This document shows, in pieces, positions 1 to 11,067 of a stretch of 64,000 nucleotides of DNA. A program made the translations under genes and the position numbers. Positions within the stretch are counted from its first letter, which is position 1. Every line of letters begins with the position of its first letter. This DNA is from Micropterix aruncella (Eukaryota > Arthropoda > Insecta > Lepidoptera > Micropterigidae), in the NCBI GenBank assembly GCA_944548615.1, contig OX155961.1:15914550-15978549 (forward strand), given 5' to 3'. A model generated the notes under the pieces. The model was not told where the DNA came from, did no database searches, and was given only the letters and a program-made list of their open reading frames with translations.

Positions 1-895
1 CGTCTGCGTCGTTGCCGCTTGTCATGTCTCGTCTTCGCATTTATGCATTTGGGATTGATCATCAGTAATGAAGTGATACGTTAATTAACTGGGCATTGCG
101 TAATTAATTAACAAGTTAATTAGCTCGTGTGCTGTGGCGGCTGCTGTAAAGCGAGTGGGTTGCTGGTAAAACATTTCTTTCTTACTGTAGTCGTGGGAGG
201 AGGTTATTTACCAATATTAAATTTCATTATTATATCGTCTAAAACAATGTAAACAATCCCTACCTCGTAAATAATGTAGCATTTTTATGTTCCTGTAAAA
301 TAAACCAGGTCACTTAGCCTTTTTCATGTGCATAAAGCTAGCGCTGATTATGCTCAAAATGCATTTGTGCTCAGAATACTCACCTTATACAACGAGCTCT
401 TTGGTGAGTTGATACATTGTTCTTGGTATCGGATGTAATAGGAAACAAAATAACAACCAATGCTGACTAACACAACCAATAAATACAGATTCACATAGGT
501 ACATAAACACACACACATCCTCAATCAAACATCCTTAGTACGTACACATACATCAGAAGCGTTGATTCTTATGATATTCTGGCGATGTCACTTTAGGGTT
601 ACCACTGTAAGGATGACTACGGTTACCAGTGTACCCCTTTATCGCGGTGTGGTCCGTGACAATAGCGGTTTCCACGTAGGTGCGCGACGGAGGAAAATAC
701 AGAGTAGTTGTTCGGCTGATGGTTTATTTGAGACTGGCGAGCGGGTGAGCTTGTTTGAGTCTGTTCGCGTGTACACCGATATACGTTCGTTAAAAATATA
801 TGACAATTATATCCGACTCCATTGTTTCGTGCGGGTGGTGAAACCTCACGCGGCAAATTTGAATTCCTTTCTGGCGGGCAACTACATGTGATGTA
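1..895. other. Unassigned AT-rich sequence
   Basis: No coding region, repeat family or RNA gene is recognised here. There is a short CA-rich patch near 508-520. The open frames on both strands at about 560-890 resemble no known domain and lie on top of each other, so I do not treat them as genes. Confidence 0.4.
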
Positions 896-899
896 AATA

Positions 900-1546
900 A
901 CCGCATTTAAAAATGGTGTGAAAAAGTCTTTACAATATCGCAGCTTTGAAATGATCGGCCCATATATCGCATACTGATCACGAACGTGCGATAATCACTA
1001 GCTCTAAGTATGAACAATGCCTGAGATTATCACAAACCGTCTGAGATGGTATGCTGAAGACTCGCTGGCAGAAACGGTTAAAACCGTCGAAGGATATCAA
1101 AGCCATTGAAGTTGCGGTTGCTGATTTCATTGGTTTATGCTTAGCATAATATAATAACTAACACTAGGTCCGACGAGGACTGTGGGTGGCGAAATGATGT
1201 CATTACAGTTTTAGTGACCAAGAAGAACTATTTGTTTCTTGGGTAACCAAAATAGTAAAATTTTCGTAAACATTTTTGTTCTGGATTATTTTATGAACTG
1301 GCAACTCTGCCGTTGCATTTGTGGCACAGGAATGATTAAGTGCAATCAGTAAACGCAAGAGCCACCAAATTCGCAAATACTTTTAAAATCTTGACCTCAA
1401 ATAATATATGTAGGGACTTATTAAATAATAGTCATATATTAAAGAATAGTCAAAATAAGACCGCATTTAAAAATGGTGTGAAAAAGATACTACATTTCAA
1501 TGCCCATACAGCTACAAGGAATTTATTTTCTAAACTTTTGTTTTAG
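900..1546 (+). repeat. Direct repeat, probable LINE C-terminal remnants
   Basis: A 27-base sequence beginning ACCGCATTTAAAAATGG occurs identically at 900-926 and 1460-1486. In one frame it reads TAFKNGVKK, which resembles the 'FKxxLKxxL' motif near the C-terminus of non-LTR retrotransposon reverse transcriptases. The frame 1340-1546 around the second copy ends in a basic, Leu-rich tail of that style. This could be two decayed LINE 3' ends or a local duplication. The match is short, so the family cannot be named. Confidence 0.3.
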
Positions 1547-1559
1547 TTTTGTTTTAATC

Positions 1560-2369
1560 GTTCTTAAATATTGATTCTGAGATAGGATTAGTGATATAAA
1601 TAGTGGCTTTTAATTTAACAATAGAATTTGTATCTTTTATTGTTACAATGATTTATCTTCTACTTTCTACACCCGGATTTGGTTTTTGAAATGAAATTTA
1701 AATTTGAATTTTGTATATAGACATATTTTTAAATCGATGAGTTTCTTTTGGACCACCTCACATTCTAATACATTCAATATGCTGAATATAATAAAAATCG
1801 ATCTGTACTTTAATATAAGAACATTTTTCTATAAATGATGGCTCCGGAAAAATACCTCCCAATTGAATAACTATATCGTATAAAAATATAAAACGAGGAC
1901 CTTTTCTCAATTTCTCAATTCTAAGTACGTATGGTAATGTCTTTGTGTCATCGTTGTGTAATATAACCGTAAACAATAGCAAGTTGGGCGAGGGCTGTGG
2001 TTAAAAATGGCTGCCTCATTATTTTGGAGCATCGTTTCAGGCGCTTTTGAGTAATCGATACGTGAATATTTGATGTCATTGCCGTGATATGTCGGTAATG
2101 TTAGGTGTGCGGTCCCTGTAATTGCGAAACGTATCGCTTGCCTCTTATTAATAATTCACGAACGTTGTCGGGTATATTGTGTGTGGGCGAACGACGTTAT
2201 GTCCTGTAATCGAGTCACCGCCGCAATGATGTGCTATGGCACATCACATGTCATTTCATATATAATGACAAGATGACATAGGCACGATCTTAGCAAGAGA
2301 ATAGGCTAGTAGTCTTCTAATCTTACCTATATTTTTATCTAAAATATTTACATTTCATTTATGCACCTT
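1560..2369. other. Unassigned AT-rich sequence
   Basis: No gene or repeat is recognised. The minus-strand frame 1758-1982 has no family signature. Confidence 0.35.
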
Positions 2370-2789
2370 TTAATCTTGGTTTAAACAGACGTATACCGAA
2401 TCTTCGGATTCCACAGCACTGTATAATTTCGGTAGGTACTCCTCGATTAGAGCTATACATTTCTCTTCGGCCCACTCCATAGCGATGGATTCGCGTTTAC
2501 TGAACGCAGAACGTGGTGCGCGAGACATACCCACCAACGTCCGCGTCCACGAACTCACTGCGCTCCTGTTTGTGTTCGCAGCATTTACTGCCACCACTTG
2601 GAGCGCTCGCCGCGGAGCGTGCAACATTGCTTGCTCCAGGAGTGCGAACATATCCTGTGGCTGCCCTGCCCTGCGCCATCTTGTTTGTATAGGTGTAATG
2701 TTTTTTAAGTTGAACATATTTGGCTCGGTGTTTGGCATAAAACTACAATGTTTCGATTGCGGGAAGTTGGGGTGGGGTGCGTAGTACAA
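2370..2789 (-). CDS. Unrecognised 139-aa frame with weak MADF-like motif
   Basis: The frame is relatively GC-rich between about 2470 and 2690, unlike its AT-rich flanks. Near the C-terminus it reads MEWAEEKCIALIEEY followed by PKLYSA. This resembles the first helix of a MADF/Myb-SANT-like DNA-binding domain (W-x-x-E-x-x-x-x-LI-x-x-Y, then LW/LY), as found in host factors and in the second protein of Harbinger transposons. The rest of a MADF domain is not visible and the frame stops soon after. It could be an exon end, a decayed Harbinger MADF gene or chance. No splice signals decide the matter. Confidence 0.25.
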   Translation of the reverse strand: MYYAPHPNFPQSKHCSFMPNTEPNMFNLKNITPIQTRWRRAGQPQDMFALLEQAMLHAPRRALQVVAVNAANTNRSAVSSWTRTLVGMSRAPRSAFSKRESIAMEWAEEKCIALIEEYLPKLYSAVESEDSVYVCLNQD

Positions 2790-3825
2790 GTGTGCGCACG
2801 AAAATTCTTCGAGGGCTCGTAAAATTTTCGTCTCTTTTTATTTCATGTGTATTTTGAATTGTCCTTTAAATGATTTTGCTTAATGCTTAATAAGTATCTT
2901 AATTTATATTAAATTAATAATATATTATATCATTAATATAATAAATTAATAAAATAATATTATAAATTATTTATGTATTGAATTAATTTTAATGTAATTG
3001 TTAATATATTAGGGTAAGTTTACGCGCGCACACCTACCCATAAGTAGTGTCATTAATTATTTAACGGTAGTGCGCACACTTACCCCATACCGTGGGGGGG
3101 GGGGGTACGTGTGTGCAAATGTATGATGCTAGTATTTTATTCGGAGTAAAAGGTTCATCCGTCATTATGGTTTCATGTTCCGAATTTATGAGCATAGTTT
3201 AACTGAGCATAGTACACTTAAATGAGCATAGTTTCATTTTAGTAAACCTTTCAGTTTTTCCACAATACCAATCAGAAAAAAATGCCCACACTTACCCCGA
3301 CCGCCTATACGCTTTTATACTTTACCAGCGATGAAAATTTTTCGCGGCTTGTTTTTTATTCGACTTTAAGGTAATACTTGCCACCCTTTTCATTTAGTAA
3401 ATCGTCCCTCTCGACCCTCTGTGTGCGGTCGGCGCTCGGCCGCTGCGTTCGTTCCTTGGAGTGTTTTCTATAGCTCGGGCGAGGCACTGTAAACGGAGCG
3501 GTTAAGTAGCCACCCCAAACGAAACGAGGAATATTTCAGAGAGCGTGGATAAAAAAATCAAGCGGGCGCGATGAAATTTTCACAAAGGAAATATTTTCCG
3601 TCTGACGCACCTACTCGCTACCTACGCAGATGTATATACCAGAGGGATATACCCTACGTATATACCAGAGGGATAATTTTTGAATCGATAGGAAAGATGT
3701 CGAATATAAGATGACCTCCCTATTGCGAGAATGTCGTTCGTAATAAATTGCCCAAAAAAACCCTAAAGACCTAATACACTCGGGAACAATGAATCCTGTT
3801 CACCGACATAAATGTATGAATATTA
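2790..3825. other. AT-rich spacer with a G12 run and a small duplication
   Basis: The stretch holds no recognised gene. A run of 12 G lies at 3094-3105. An 18-base word starting GTATATACCAGAGG is repeated at 3632-3649 and 3658-3675 (period 26). Words like ACTTACCCC recur near 3079, 3294 and, in part, 3042, suggesting a decayed repeat that I cannot name. Confidence 0.4.
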
Positions 3826-4280
3826 CGGAAACTAATAATGCTAGCTGATTCAATATTATGATTATGATTATCCTAATATTAGATCTTATGATTATCTAAA
3901 TACCTAGCTAATTGTTCATATTTTTTATGATTATGTTAAGGTTAAAAATTTTATATTATCAATTTAACTTTTATATTATCAATAATTTATATTTAATTTT
4001 TCAGCTTGTAAGTTTTTATTTATTTTATATTACTAAATTTTCTATATTCTACATTACTTAGTTTTTTTATATTGATTCAAAAAATATTTAAAACAATTTA
4101 AATGTCCTCCTAAGAACAGGCCATTACCTAGTTAGGCGACATTAAAATAGATTCACTGGCAACAGTTTCTGGCAAGAAAAATATCAGTTTTTTTGCTACT
4201 GGATCCTAGGCTATAACATTATAATTGTAATGTCCATTTACTGTAGATAATTGTAAATTACCAAATAAATAAATACGTTA
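3826..4280 (+). mobile_element. LINE 3' end, family 2, copy A
   Basis: This AT-rich non-coding sequence ends in AAATAAATAAATAC, a typical short-repeat tail of a LINE. Its distal part (about 4095-4280, containing CTGGCAACAGTTTCTGGCA and TTTGCTACTGGAT) is matched on the minus strand at 42835-42925 and 43383-43541, and its upstream part at 43791-43920. The two copies define one interspersed family. No reverse transcriptase frame is left, so this is a 5'-truncated copy. The clade is unknown. Confidence 0.65.
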
Positions 4281-4394
4281 AAAAAATAGCCATATTAATA
4301 AACAATATTGAAAACCTTTTTATAATTACTTTCCCAACCCACCAATCGACGAGGAAGAAAAGTATTGTGAACGCGCTAAAAAGGACGAAAATAT

Positions 4395-4760
4395 TTATTT
4401 TGGACACCCCTGAGTGAGACGATTAATACCATTTCCAGATTGAAGTCTGTCTGTGTGCCTGTGTGTCTGTGTGTATTCCTCCACGACAGCGCCCAAACGG
4501 TTCATCCGATTGATCTGAAATTTGGCATACAGGCTTCGTTTGGTCAGGGCAAGAGTTGAAAAGGTTGTGGTTGAAATCGGTCCACCACTATTCATATTTC
4601 AATCTTGGAATATTGGACTTGTGATGCCTTGTTGGGCCGAAATCACATTGAATTTTCGCCGGTCAGTATACATATTTGCGAAAACAATTGAATCGAACGT
4701 GTTGCGTTGCTCTCTCAGTATCCGCGCTCGTCGCCGACTTTCCCTTTCAATCATATAAGC
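4395..4760 (+). repeat. Interspersed repeat (family Z)
   Basis: The sequence has the common invertebrate repeat pattern of 'CAAACGGTTCATCCGATTGA' followed by 'TGAAATTTGGCATACAGG' and 'GGCAAGAGTTGAAAAGG'. A diverged copy lies in the opposite orientation at about 10905-11045. A GT/CTGT-rich patch lies at 4443-4478. The frames here (4395-4595 minus, 4522-4758 plus) are not conserved and are probably incidental. Confidence 0.5.
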
Positions 4761-4980
4761 CTCCATCCCGAAAGGATATTACGCTCAAAATCCTACCATA
4801 AGTCCTTGGCTATTTCCTGAGGAAGTCTTGAGGTGACATAACCTTTTTTTATATGGATCGAACTAATATTAATTTATTTTTCTTCAAATTGCACGTAATT
4901 TTGACTTATTATTTTTTATCTATATTTGGCGCGTACAATCTACTATTTCCTTCCAATTGACTATTTTATTTTAATTTAAA

Positions 4981-5300
4981 GGGGCTCTCTAGACGATCAA
5001 GCATGCTTGTCAAGCATTGCGTCGCGGGCTGGGAGGGGATCGTAAACCGCAGGAATTATGCAAATATATTTTTTTAATATTTACCAAAAATGCCTAAATT
5101 TGTAGTTTATACCAGGGATTCACGTTAATTAGACTTAATTGATTGATGAATGACGTGACTCCCTGGTATAAAACTACAAAATTAGGCATTTTTAATAAAA
5201 TATGTTTAAAAAAATTATTTCCAATGTCGTGCGGTTTACGATACACTCCCAGCCCGCGAGCAATGCTTGACAAGCATGCTTGATCGTCTAGAGAGCCCTT
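4981..5300. mobile_element. Fold-back MITE with ~150-bp arms
   Basis: The left end GGGGCTCTCTAGACGATCAA and the right end in reverse complement (GGGCTCTCTAGACGATCAAG) match. The match continues through GCATGCTTGTCAAGCATTGC, the GTAAACCGCA motif and ATACCAGGGA, almost to the centre. The arms are therefore about 150 bp and only a small core (TTAATTGATTGATGAATGA) is left unpaired. No coding capacity. This is a non-autonomous DNA element; the superfamily is not evident from the ends. Confidence 0.85.
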
Positions 5301-5326
5301 TATAAAGAGTATTATTACGTATTAGG

Positions 5327-5485
5327 GGCTCTCTAGACGATCAAGCATGCTTGTCAAGCATCGCGTCGCGGGCTGGGAAGGGATCGTAAACCGCAGGAAA
5401 TATGCAAATAGTTTTTTTTTATATTTACCAAAAATGCCTAATTTTGTAGTTTATGCCAGGTAGTCACGTTAATTAGATGCAATTA
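5327..5485. mobile_element. Half copy of the same fold-back MITE
   Basis: Beginning with GGGGCTCTCTAGACGATCAA, this repeats the left arm of the element at 4981-5300 up to the central TTAATTAGATGCAATTA. The right arm is absent. Only about 26 bases separate it from the full copy, so a tandem insertion or an unequal exchange is possible. Confidence 0.8.
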
Positions 5486-5888
5486 GGGAAAGAACGATCT
5501 CATATCGTTGTACCAGTCTAGAGTGACGGGTTCGCTCGTTGTAGTCGACACCACCCCACTGTAACCGATTTTTTTTCACCTAAAGATAGTAGACAAATCA
5601 GTAGCCACCTTGTAGAAAACTACATTATTTGATGTATGTTTCCACTGCCGACGTGTTTTTATAAATTTTTGATGTGAGACAAGAAATATACGTATACATA
5701 TATTTATCACAGTCACGGTTACATAAACATTTTAATTTAACCAGCTTTTATTTCTCTTTGTTTCAGGTAATCAACACGGATACTTGCTGAGTTGTTGAGT
5801 ATTTAAATACCTTTGCTGTAAGTTTTTGTGAAAATATTTGGCAGATAGTAGGCGAGAGAGCATATTTTTAACAGCTTCGCCGGCTTTA
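5486..5888. other. Unassigned sequence before Helitrons
   Basis: No gene or repeat family is recognised here. Confidence 0.35.
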
Positions 5889-7457
5889 TCTATACTTCTA
5901 TACTAATATTATAAAGAGGTAAAGTTTGTGACGTTGTAGGAAGTAATCTCTGGATCTACTGAACCGATTTTGAAAATTATTTTACCAATAGAAAGCCACG
6001 TTATTTGTGAGTGTCATAGTTTATACATTAATCCGAAAAATGAAAAGACTTTTTCGTGGTAGTCGGATTTCCAAAGTAAGTCGGAAAAAAACGGTCGAAC
6101 GAAAACGTTTCTAACTAACGCTGCCTTAACTATGAAAGATGATTAAGTTCTAGAGAAAAATTGTAGAGCTTGATAATGCCTACAAAAAAGTCAGCGACAG
6201 CATATGTCTAACTTTTATATTTAAGTAACAAAAAGTAGTATTTTTTATTAAAAAAGTAATTTAAATCGTTTGGTCATGTTTTCTGGTCATATTATCACCA
6301 ATTATGAATTCATATCAAAATAAGTAAATTTATCATCTCAAGTGTTTAAAACAAAAGACTTTTCCCTTTTACTGCATATAATTTTCCTTTTACTGCATAA
6401 ATGGTTAAAGAGATAAGACACTCACAAATAAGACACTCACAAAAAGACACTCAGAAATAACGGTAATATAGTCAAATTGGCATGCAAATACATACATACA
6501 TATGCAGTAAAAATATAACCCTTATTTTGGCAGTCAGGAAAGAAATCATAGCACTCAGTACTAACCGAACCACACTCATAATTTCATCACAAGTAAAAAG
6601 TTTTACCGCCCAACGAAGTGGGCACGGATCAGCTAGTATATTATAAAGAGGTAATGTGTCTAAGTTTGTAAGTTTGTATGTAGGGGGTAATCTCCAAAAC
6701 TACTTGTCCAATTTCAAAAATTCTTTCACTAGTATGAAGCTAAATTATCGAGTAGCGTATCATATATTTGTATATCATAGTATATATCATAGTGTATATC
6801 ATATCATAGTGTATCATATATTTTATTGTGATAAATATTGGTTTTCAATACGAAATCACATTATTTTTAAATCAAGTCGGAGAAAATGTGCTGGTGATGT
6901 GCTTTATCGGCGTGCGCTGACGAAACGGTTTGATATTTTTGAAAACTATGTAAAACAAAAACGTCGGCCTCAAAGAGATAAAAAAAAAGTCTGCGACAGC
7001 ATACCATATATCCAACTTTTATATTTAGGCTACAATACCTAACTGTTTTTAACACTCAAAAAAATAAGAAATAAAGTAGTTGAAGTTTGTTGAAGACATT
7101 AGCAGTAAAATATGAATACTTATCAAAATAAATTAATCCATCATCACGGGTATTAAATTGAGATATAATTAGCAATGTACTGTAACTTTTTAGTTGGAAT
7201 AGTTTTAGAGATATCATGAATTAAGTAACGCGGGCAAGCAACTAGAAATACCTAGCGAGGGCTGCGCGGCGGCGACTATCCCAACAAGGTCAGCGTTCAG
7301 CGGAAGGCGGCGGGTGGCGAAGAACAAAAAGCGAACAGGACGTCTTTTACTATATATCTAAAGGTAGCGTCGGAAAAGCCAAATATACGCCACCCTACTC
7401 AAATTAGCAACTCCGATTCGAAACTTTACGCGAAGCGAAGCCGCGGGCAACAGCTAG
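5889..7457 (+). mobile_element. Non-autonomous Helitron (outer, interrupted)
   Basis: The 5' end TCTATACT (5889-5896) is cut off from its continuation TATATTATAAAGAGG (6637 on) by another Helitron. The 3' end at 7454-7457 is CTAG followed by T, preceded by the GC-rich hairpin region around GAAGCCGCGGGCAACAG, the usual 3' end of lepidopteran Helitrons. There is no Rep/helicase gene. The frame 6656-7042 is low-complexity (runs of YH-S/VYH) and not a real gene. Confidence 0.7.
5897..6636 (+). mobile_element. Non-autonomous Helitron (inner, 740 bp)
   Basis: The element begins TCTATACTAATATTATAAAG and ends GGGCACGGATCAGCTAG, the TC...CTAG structure of Helitrons. A near full-length copy in the opposite orientation lies at 38312-39033. 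It sits inside the first bases of the outer Helitron, so it inserted later. It has no coding capacity and would depend on an autonomous helper. Confidence 0.8.
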
Positions 7458-7543
7458 TATTAGATAATTCTCAGATTTCCAACCTCTTTGAGAATTTGTC
7501 ATCTTACTGACTTATAAATTGACACTGGGATATACTATTTTAA

Positions 7544-7784
7544 CCCCTCAAATGAATGGCGATTAGCTCGGGTTGCCTACGGCAAAATGTATATAAATTT
7601 ATATTTACATTTACATTTACATTTACATAGAGCGGGGTTTACTATAGAGCTATAGCATTACTATAGAGCGGATTACTATAAAGCGGCGCACATTTACATT
7701 TATATTTACATTTATATAAATTTATATACATTTTGTATACATTTTGCTAAGGCATCCCTTAAGGGATGCCTCACATTTGAGGGG
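7544..7784. mobile_element. TTAA-flanked MITE, piggyBac-like
   Basis: TTAA lies at 7540-7543 and 7785-7788. Between them the ends are CCCCTCAAATG and its inverse CATTTGAGGGG. A TTAA target duplication with C-rich termini is the hallmark of piggyBac-type elements. The 241-bp body is made of ATTTAC repeats and inverted AAATTTATAT tracts with no coding capacity. Confidence 0.75.
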
Positions 7785-7789
7785 TTAAA

Positions 7790-8925
7790 CATAATAATTA
7801 TAATATAAGATTTGACATTTTAGCTCGTTTTTAACGATATATTTTTGCGTATTTTTTTAAAAATATAGAACAGCTTTAAAGGAGTCTTTAGTCACGTGAA
7901 ACTTTAGACTTTTATCTATATAAACTATTCGCATATTTTTTCTGATTATATCTTTTATTTTGATTGTGCGATGGTACTCGTACTCCAGCATGCTTCCTTC
8001 TTAATAAACATAAGCACTTGATTAGCATGGTACTTCTCCTTATTAAACATTTTTTTAAAAAATTAATTATTTCATGTATCAACACATTAAAAAGCAGCTA
8101 GACAGAGGCGTTGTATCCTTATAATTTAATATTAGATATTAAAATTCTCTCTTCCGGCGTTTTTCGAGGAATTCTTTTGAGCATTATCAAAGTGTATACC
8201 CAACAGTACCTACCTAGCCCTCCTGACAAATTATTTACACGTCAGTAAAACCTCATGAATTTTCATGAATTCCGCGAATTTCTGTTATCATTCCTCATTT
8301 TTCGCTGCGGTTATAAATTAATAACTCAGTTGTAATAAAAAAACCGCGCTGAAAGCGTAATTTATTTTTCACGCTTGAGATGTCAATTAAAAATATTGCG
8401 ATGGTAAAAATGAAAATCGGAAATAATGGGGGAAATCGGAAATACCCTGGAAAATTAAAATATCGGGAAAAGGCCACTGCGGCAAAAGAACTGTTTAATT
8501 AATGTATAAATTGCTGATATTGTATTGTTCCCAGCTCTATTGAACTGTAACCAAATACATAAATCGCACATCGTTCATTTTCCATCACATAGAAGGCGCT
8601 GGAACACCCGCTCCTGGAAATTGATTATCACCTAATCATAATAAAATGTGTCTATTTTTTGGAATTTACTCCTTAAGAATCGATTTCATTTGTACCCCCG
8701 CCATGAGAATTTGATGTATAGTAAAATCGAACGTTAAAACGTTATAGAAAGCTTTACGTTTAAAGTAAGTAAAGTTCGAAAATTGAAAAGAGTGCGACAA
8801 TACTTACCAGGAAACCATAACTTCGAAGAAATTGACCAGCTTCCGAGCCAACTCATACTGACCATACATTTGTCGAATGATGAAATGAGACAAATATCAA
8901 ATCACCATATTACAATCTCAGAGAA
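7790..8925. other. Unassigned AT-rich sequence
   Basis: No gene, RNA or repeat family is recognised. The small frames here (8295-8477 minus, 8783-9040 plus) have no motif support. Confidence 0.35.
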
Positions 8926-8929
8926 TCAC

Positions 8930-9024
8930 ACTCCAGTCGCGCGTCGGACTCGCACATTTTTTAAAAATATTTATCAAAAATGCCTATTTTTGCAGTTTTA
9001 TACCAGGGAGTCACCTCAATTAGA
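8930..9024 (+). mobile_element. Remnant of the fold-back MITE (left arm, inner part)
   Basis: The segment TCAAAAATGCCTA, then ATACCAGGGAGTCAC, then AATTAGACGTAATT matches the inner left arm of the MITE at 4981-5300. Its outer arm is replaced by a sequence containing CGCGTCGGACTCGCACATTT. That sequence recurs in direct orientation at 9687-9718, after the array that follows. Confidence 0.6.
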
Positions 9025-9630
9025 CGTAATTATTGATTGATGATTAGTTGATGACTGATTAATGATAATTTATTGATGATGATTGATTAATGATGGTTGA
9101 TGATGATTTATTGATGATTATTGATTGATGATGATTGATTGTTGATGATTAATTGGTGATGGTTTATTGATGATGATTGATTGATTAATGAATATTGATT
9201 GATGATGATTGATTGATTGACTGATGATTGATGGTTGATGATAGATTGATGATTATTTGATTGATTGAGGATTGCTTATTGTTTGATGATTGAATGATGG
9301 TTATTTGATGATGATTGATTGTTGATGATTCATTGATGATGATTAATTTGTGGTGATTGATGATCATTGATTAATGATGATTGGTGATGATGATTGCTTG
9401 ATGATGATTGCTTGACGATTGATTGATGACAATTGATTCATTATGATTGATTGATTATGATTGATTGATCATGATTAATTTATGGTGATATGATTGATTA
9501 TTATGACTGATTGATGATGATTGAATTATTGATGTTTGATGATTGATAAATAATTGCTGATTGATTGATTGATGGTTGATGAATGATGATTGATGATTGA
9601 TTGAGTGATCGATCAATCAATCAATCAAAT
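9025..9630. repeat. TGAT-type simple array (~600 bp)
   Basis: The array is an irregular mix of TGAT, TGATGA and TGATTGAT units, closing with ATCAATCAATCAATCAA. It starts exactly where the MITE core sequence TTGATTGATGA would be, so it probably arose by expansion of that core. The frames in it have no meaning as proteins. Confidence 0.85.
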
Positions 9631-9719
9631 TACCTCCTTTGTCTATTGTATATTCAATGACAATCGCACTTTAAGAAAAATCTTCAGTCACGCGTCGGAG
9701 CTGACACGCACATTTTTTT

Positions 9720-10150
9720 TAATGATTAGTTATAATTACAGGCCTAAATTCGATGTTTCCTTATTATGTTCTTTTAACTTATTACGTTACTTTTTAAACT
9801 TCTCTTAGATGGACGGACTGTACAGACGTTACTACTCTCAGTGGTTTGGGCTGTACCTACGCTAATATGTCAGTCAGACAATCAGTCAGTTTTTTTTTGT
9901 TTTATATATTTAGATATGCCGATTCTTAATATAAAATTATTAATAAGCAGTCACTCAAGTGTCATGCGATTACAGCGAGAAGTGCATGCATTAATATAAT
10001 GGAGAGAGGTGATATTTAAGATGAAACAACACTCCCATACTACGTGGTATTGTACCATTGTTTACTAATTCTTATATATCTTTGTAGTTTGCGGTAGTGT
10101 TGATAATTTACACGCACGAATGATAATTTACACACGTAATATTTGGCCAC
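9720..10150. other. Unassigned AT-rich sequence
   Basis: No gene or repeat is recognised. Confidence 0.35.
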
Positions 10151-10154
10151 CTGT

Positions 10155-10215
10155 ATCTGACCGTAGAATACTCGCATATGCTCTACCGATATCAGTTACA
10201 TAGTGCTTTATTAAA
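10155..10215 (+). repeat. Repeat W, short fragment
   Basis: The words ACTCGCATATGCTCTACCGA and CAGTTACATAGTGCTTTATTA match the repeat seen at 12105-12246 and 12750-12958. Confidence 0.55.
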
Positions 10216-10904
10216 AAAGCAATGGCGGAACTCTAACCTTTAATATGACTTTTTCGAGATCGCTCAAGATGCCTTCTTGTTATGGTTCTGTACCAAAATT
10301 TAGAAACGAAATACAATTGGTGAGTCTTTTCTGTTTATCTGCCGTATGTCACCCACCATTTCTCGTTTTTTACGAAGCTTCTCCCCCGGTTTAAAGATAT
10401 CAAGATGAAATTTGGTATAGTCATTGATCTCGATATACCTATCCTAGATTTCGGATAGAATCGCTTACCTGCATCTATTCCAACCGATGGCAAAAAAACG
10501 GTTGGGTCACACCAAAACTCTCCCGGCAGGTAGACAAGGCCACCGTCGTCGCCCGCCCCCCCTGCCCTTACCTACCACTATAGATAACCCCCCTCCACTC
10601 CCGCGCCAATCTCCCCTCCCCCCGATAGTGAATGAGGTCGATTAAAATCGTGAATGTATTTTTAAGATTTTTGTAGTCTTTTAGTAATATTACAGTAGTA
10701 TTTTCGTACTATATTTGTATTATTTTCTGTGGTATTAAAATGGTATTTTATCAAAAATGATGTAGAATTTTCTTTCATATGGCTGACTAAATATTATTTG
10801 CGTCGCTTGTATACAAGAAATCCCGGTCCCAAGAAGACATCAGTGTACCGAATTTCAAGTCTAACTACAATATTTCAACATTGAAATATTACTAGCGCGC
10901 CCTC

Positions 10905-11045
10905 TGGTGAACCGATTTCAACTGCAATCTTTTCAACTCTTGCCATGACCGAATGATGCTTGCATGCCAAATTTTAGCTCAATCTGAAGCGTTTAGGCGC
11001 TATCGTAGAGCACATACAGACTCCCAGATACACAGAAGTGCGTTG
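10905..11045 (-). repeat. Interspersed repeat (family Z), minus copy
   Basis: Read on the minus strand it follows 4490-4590: GCTTCAGATTGAGCTAAAAT, GGCAAGAGTTGAAAAG and GAAATCGGTTCACC, with clear divergence. Confidence 0.5.
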
Positions 11046-11067
11046 ACAATGCTTTCCCTCCGCCGGG

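Noticed and set aside
6656..7042. 128-codon frame rich in Tyr-His
   Set aside because: Derived from CATA/ATCATA-type simple repeats inside a non-autonomous Helitron; no Rep or helicase motif.
9185..9367. Asn/Ser/Ile-rich 60-codon frame
   Set aside because: Translation of the TGAT array.
9025..9630. CRISPR-like array
   Set aside because: The units are short, irregular and without spacers, and the DNA is eukaryotic.
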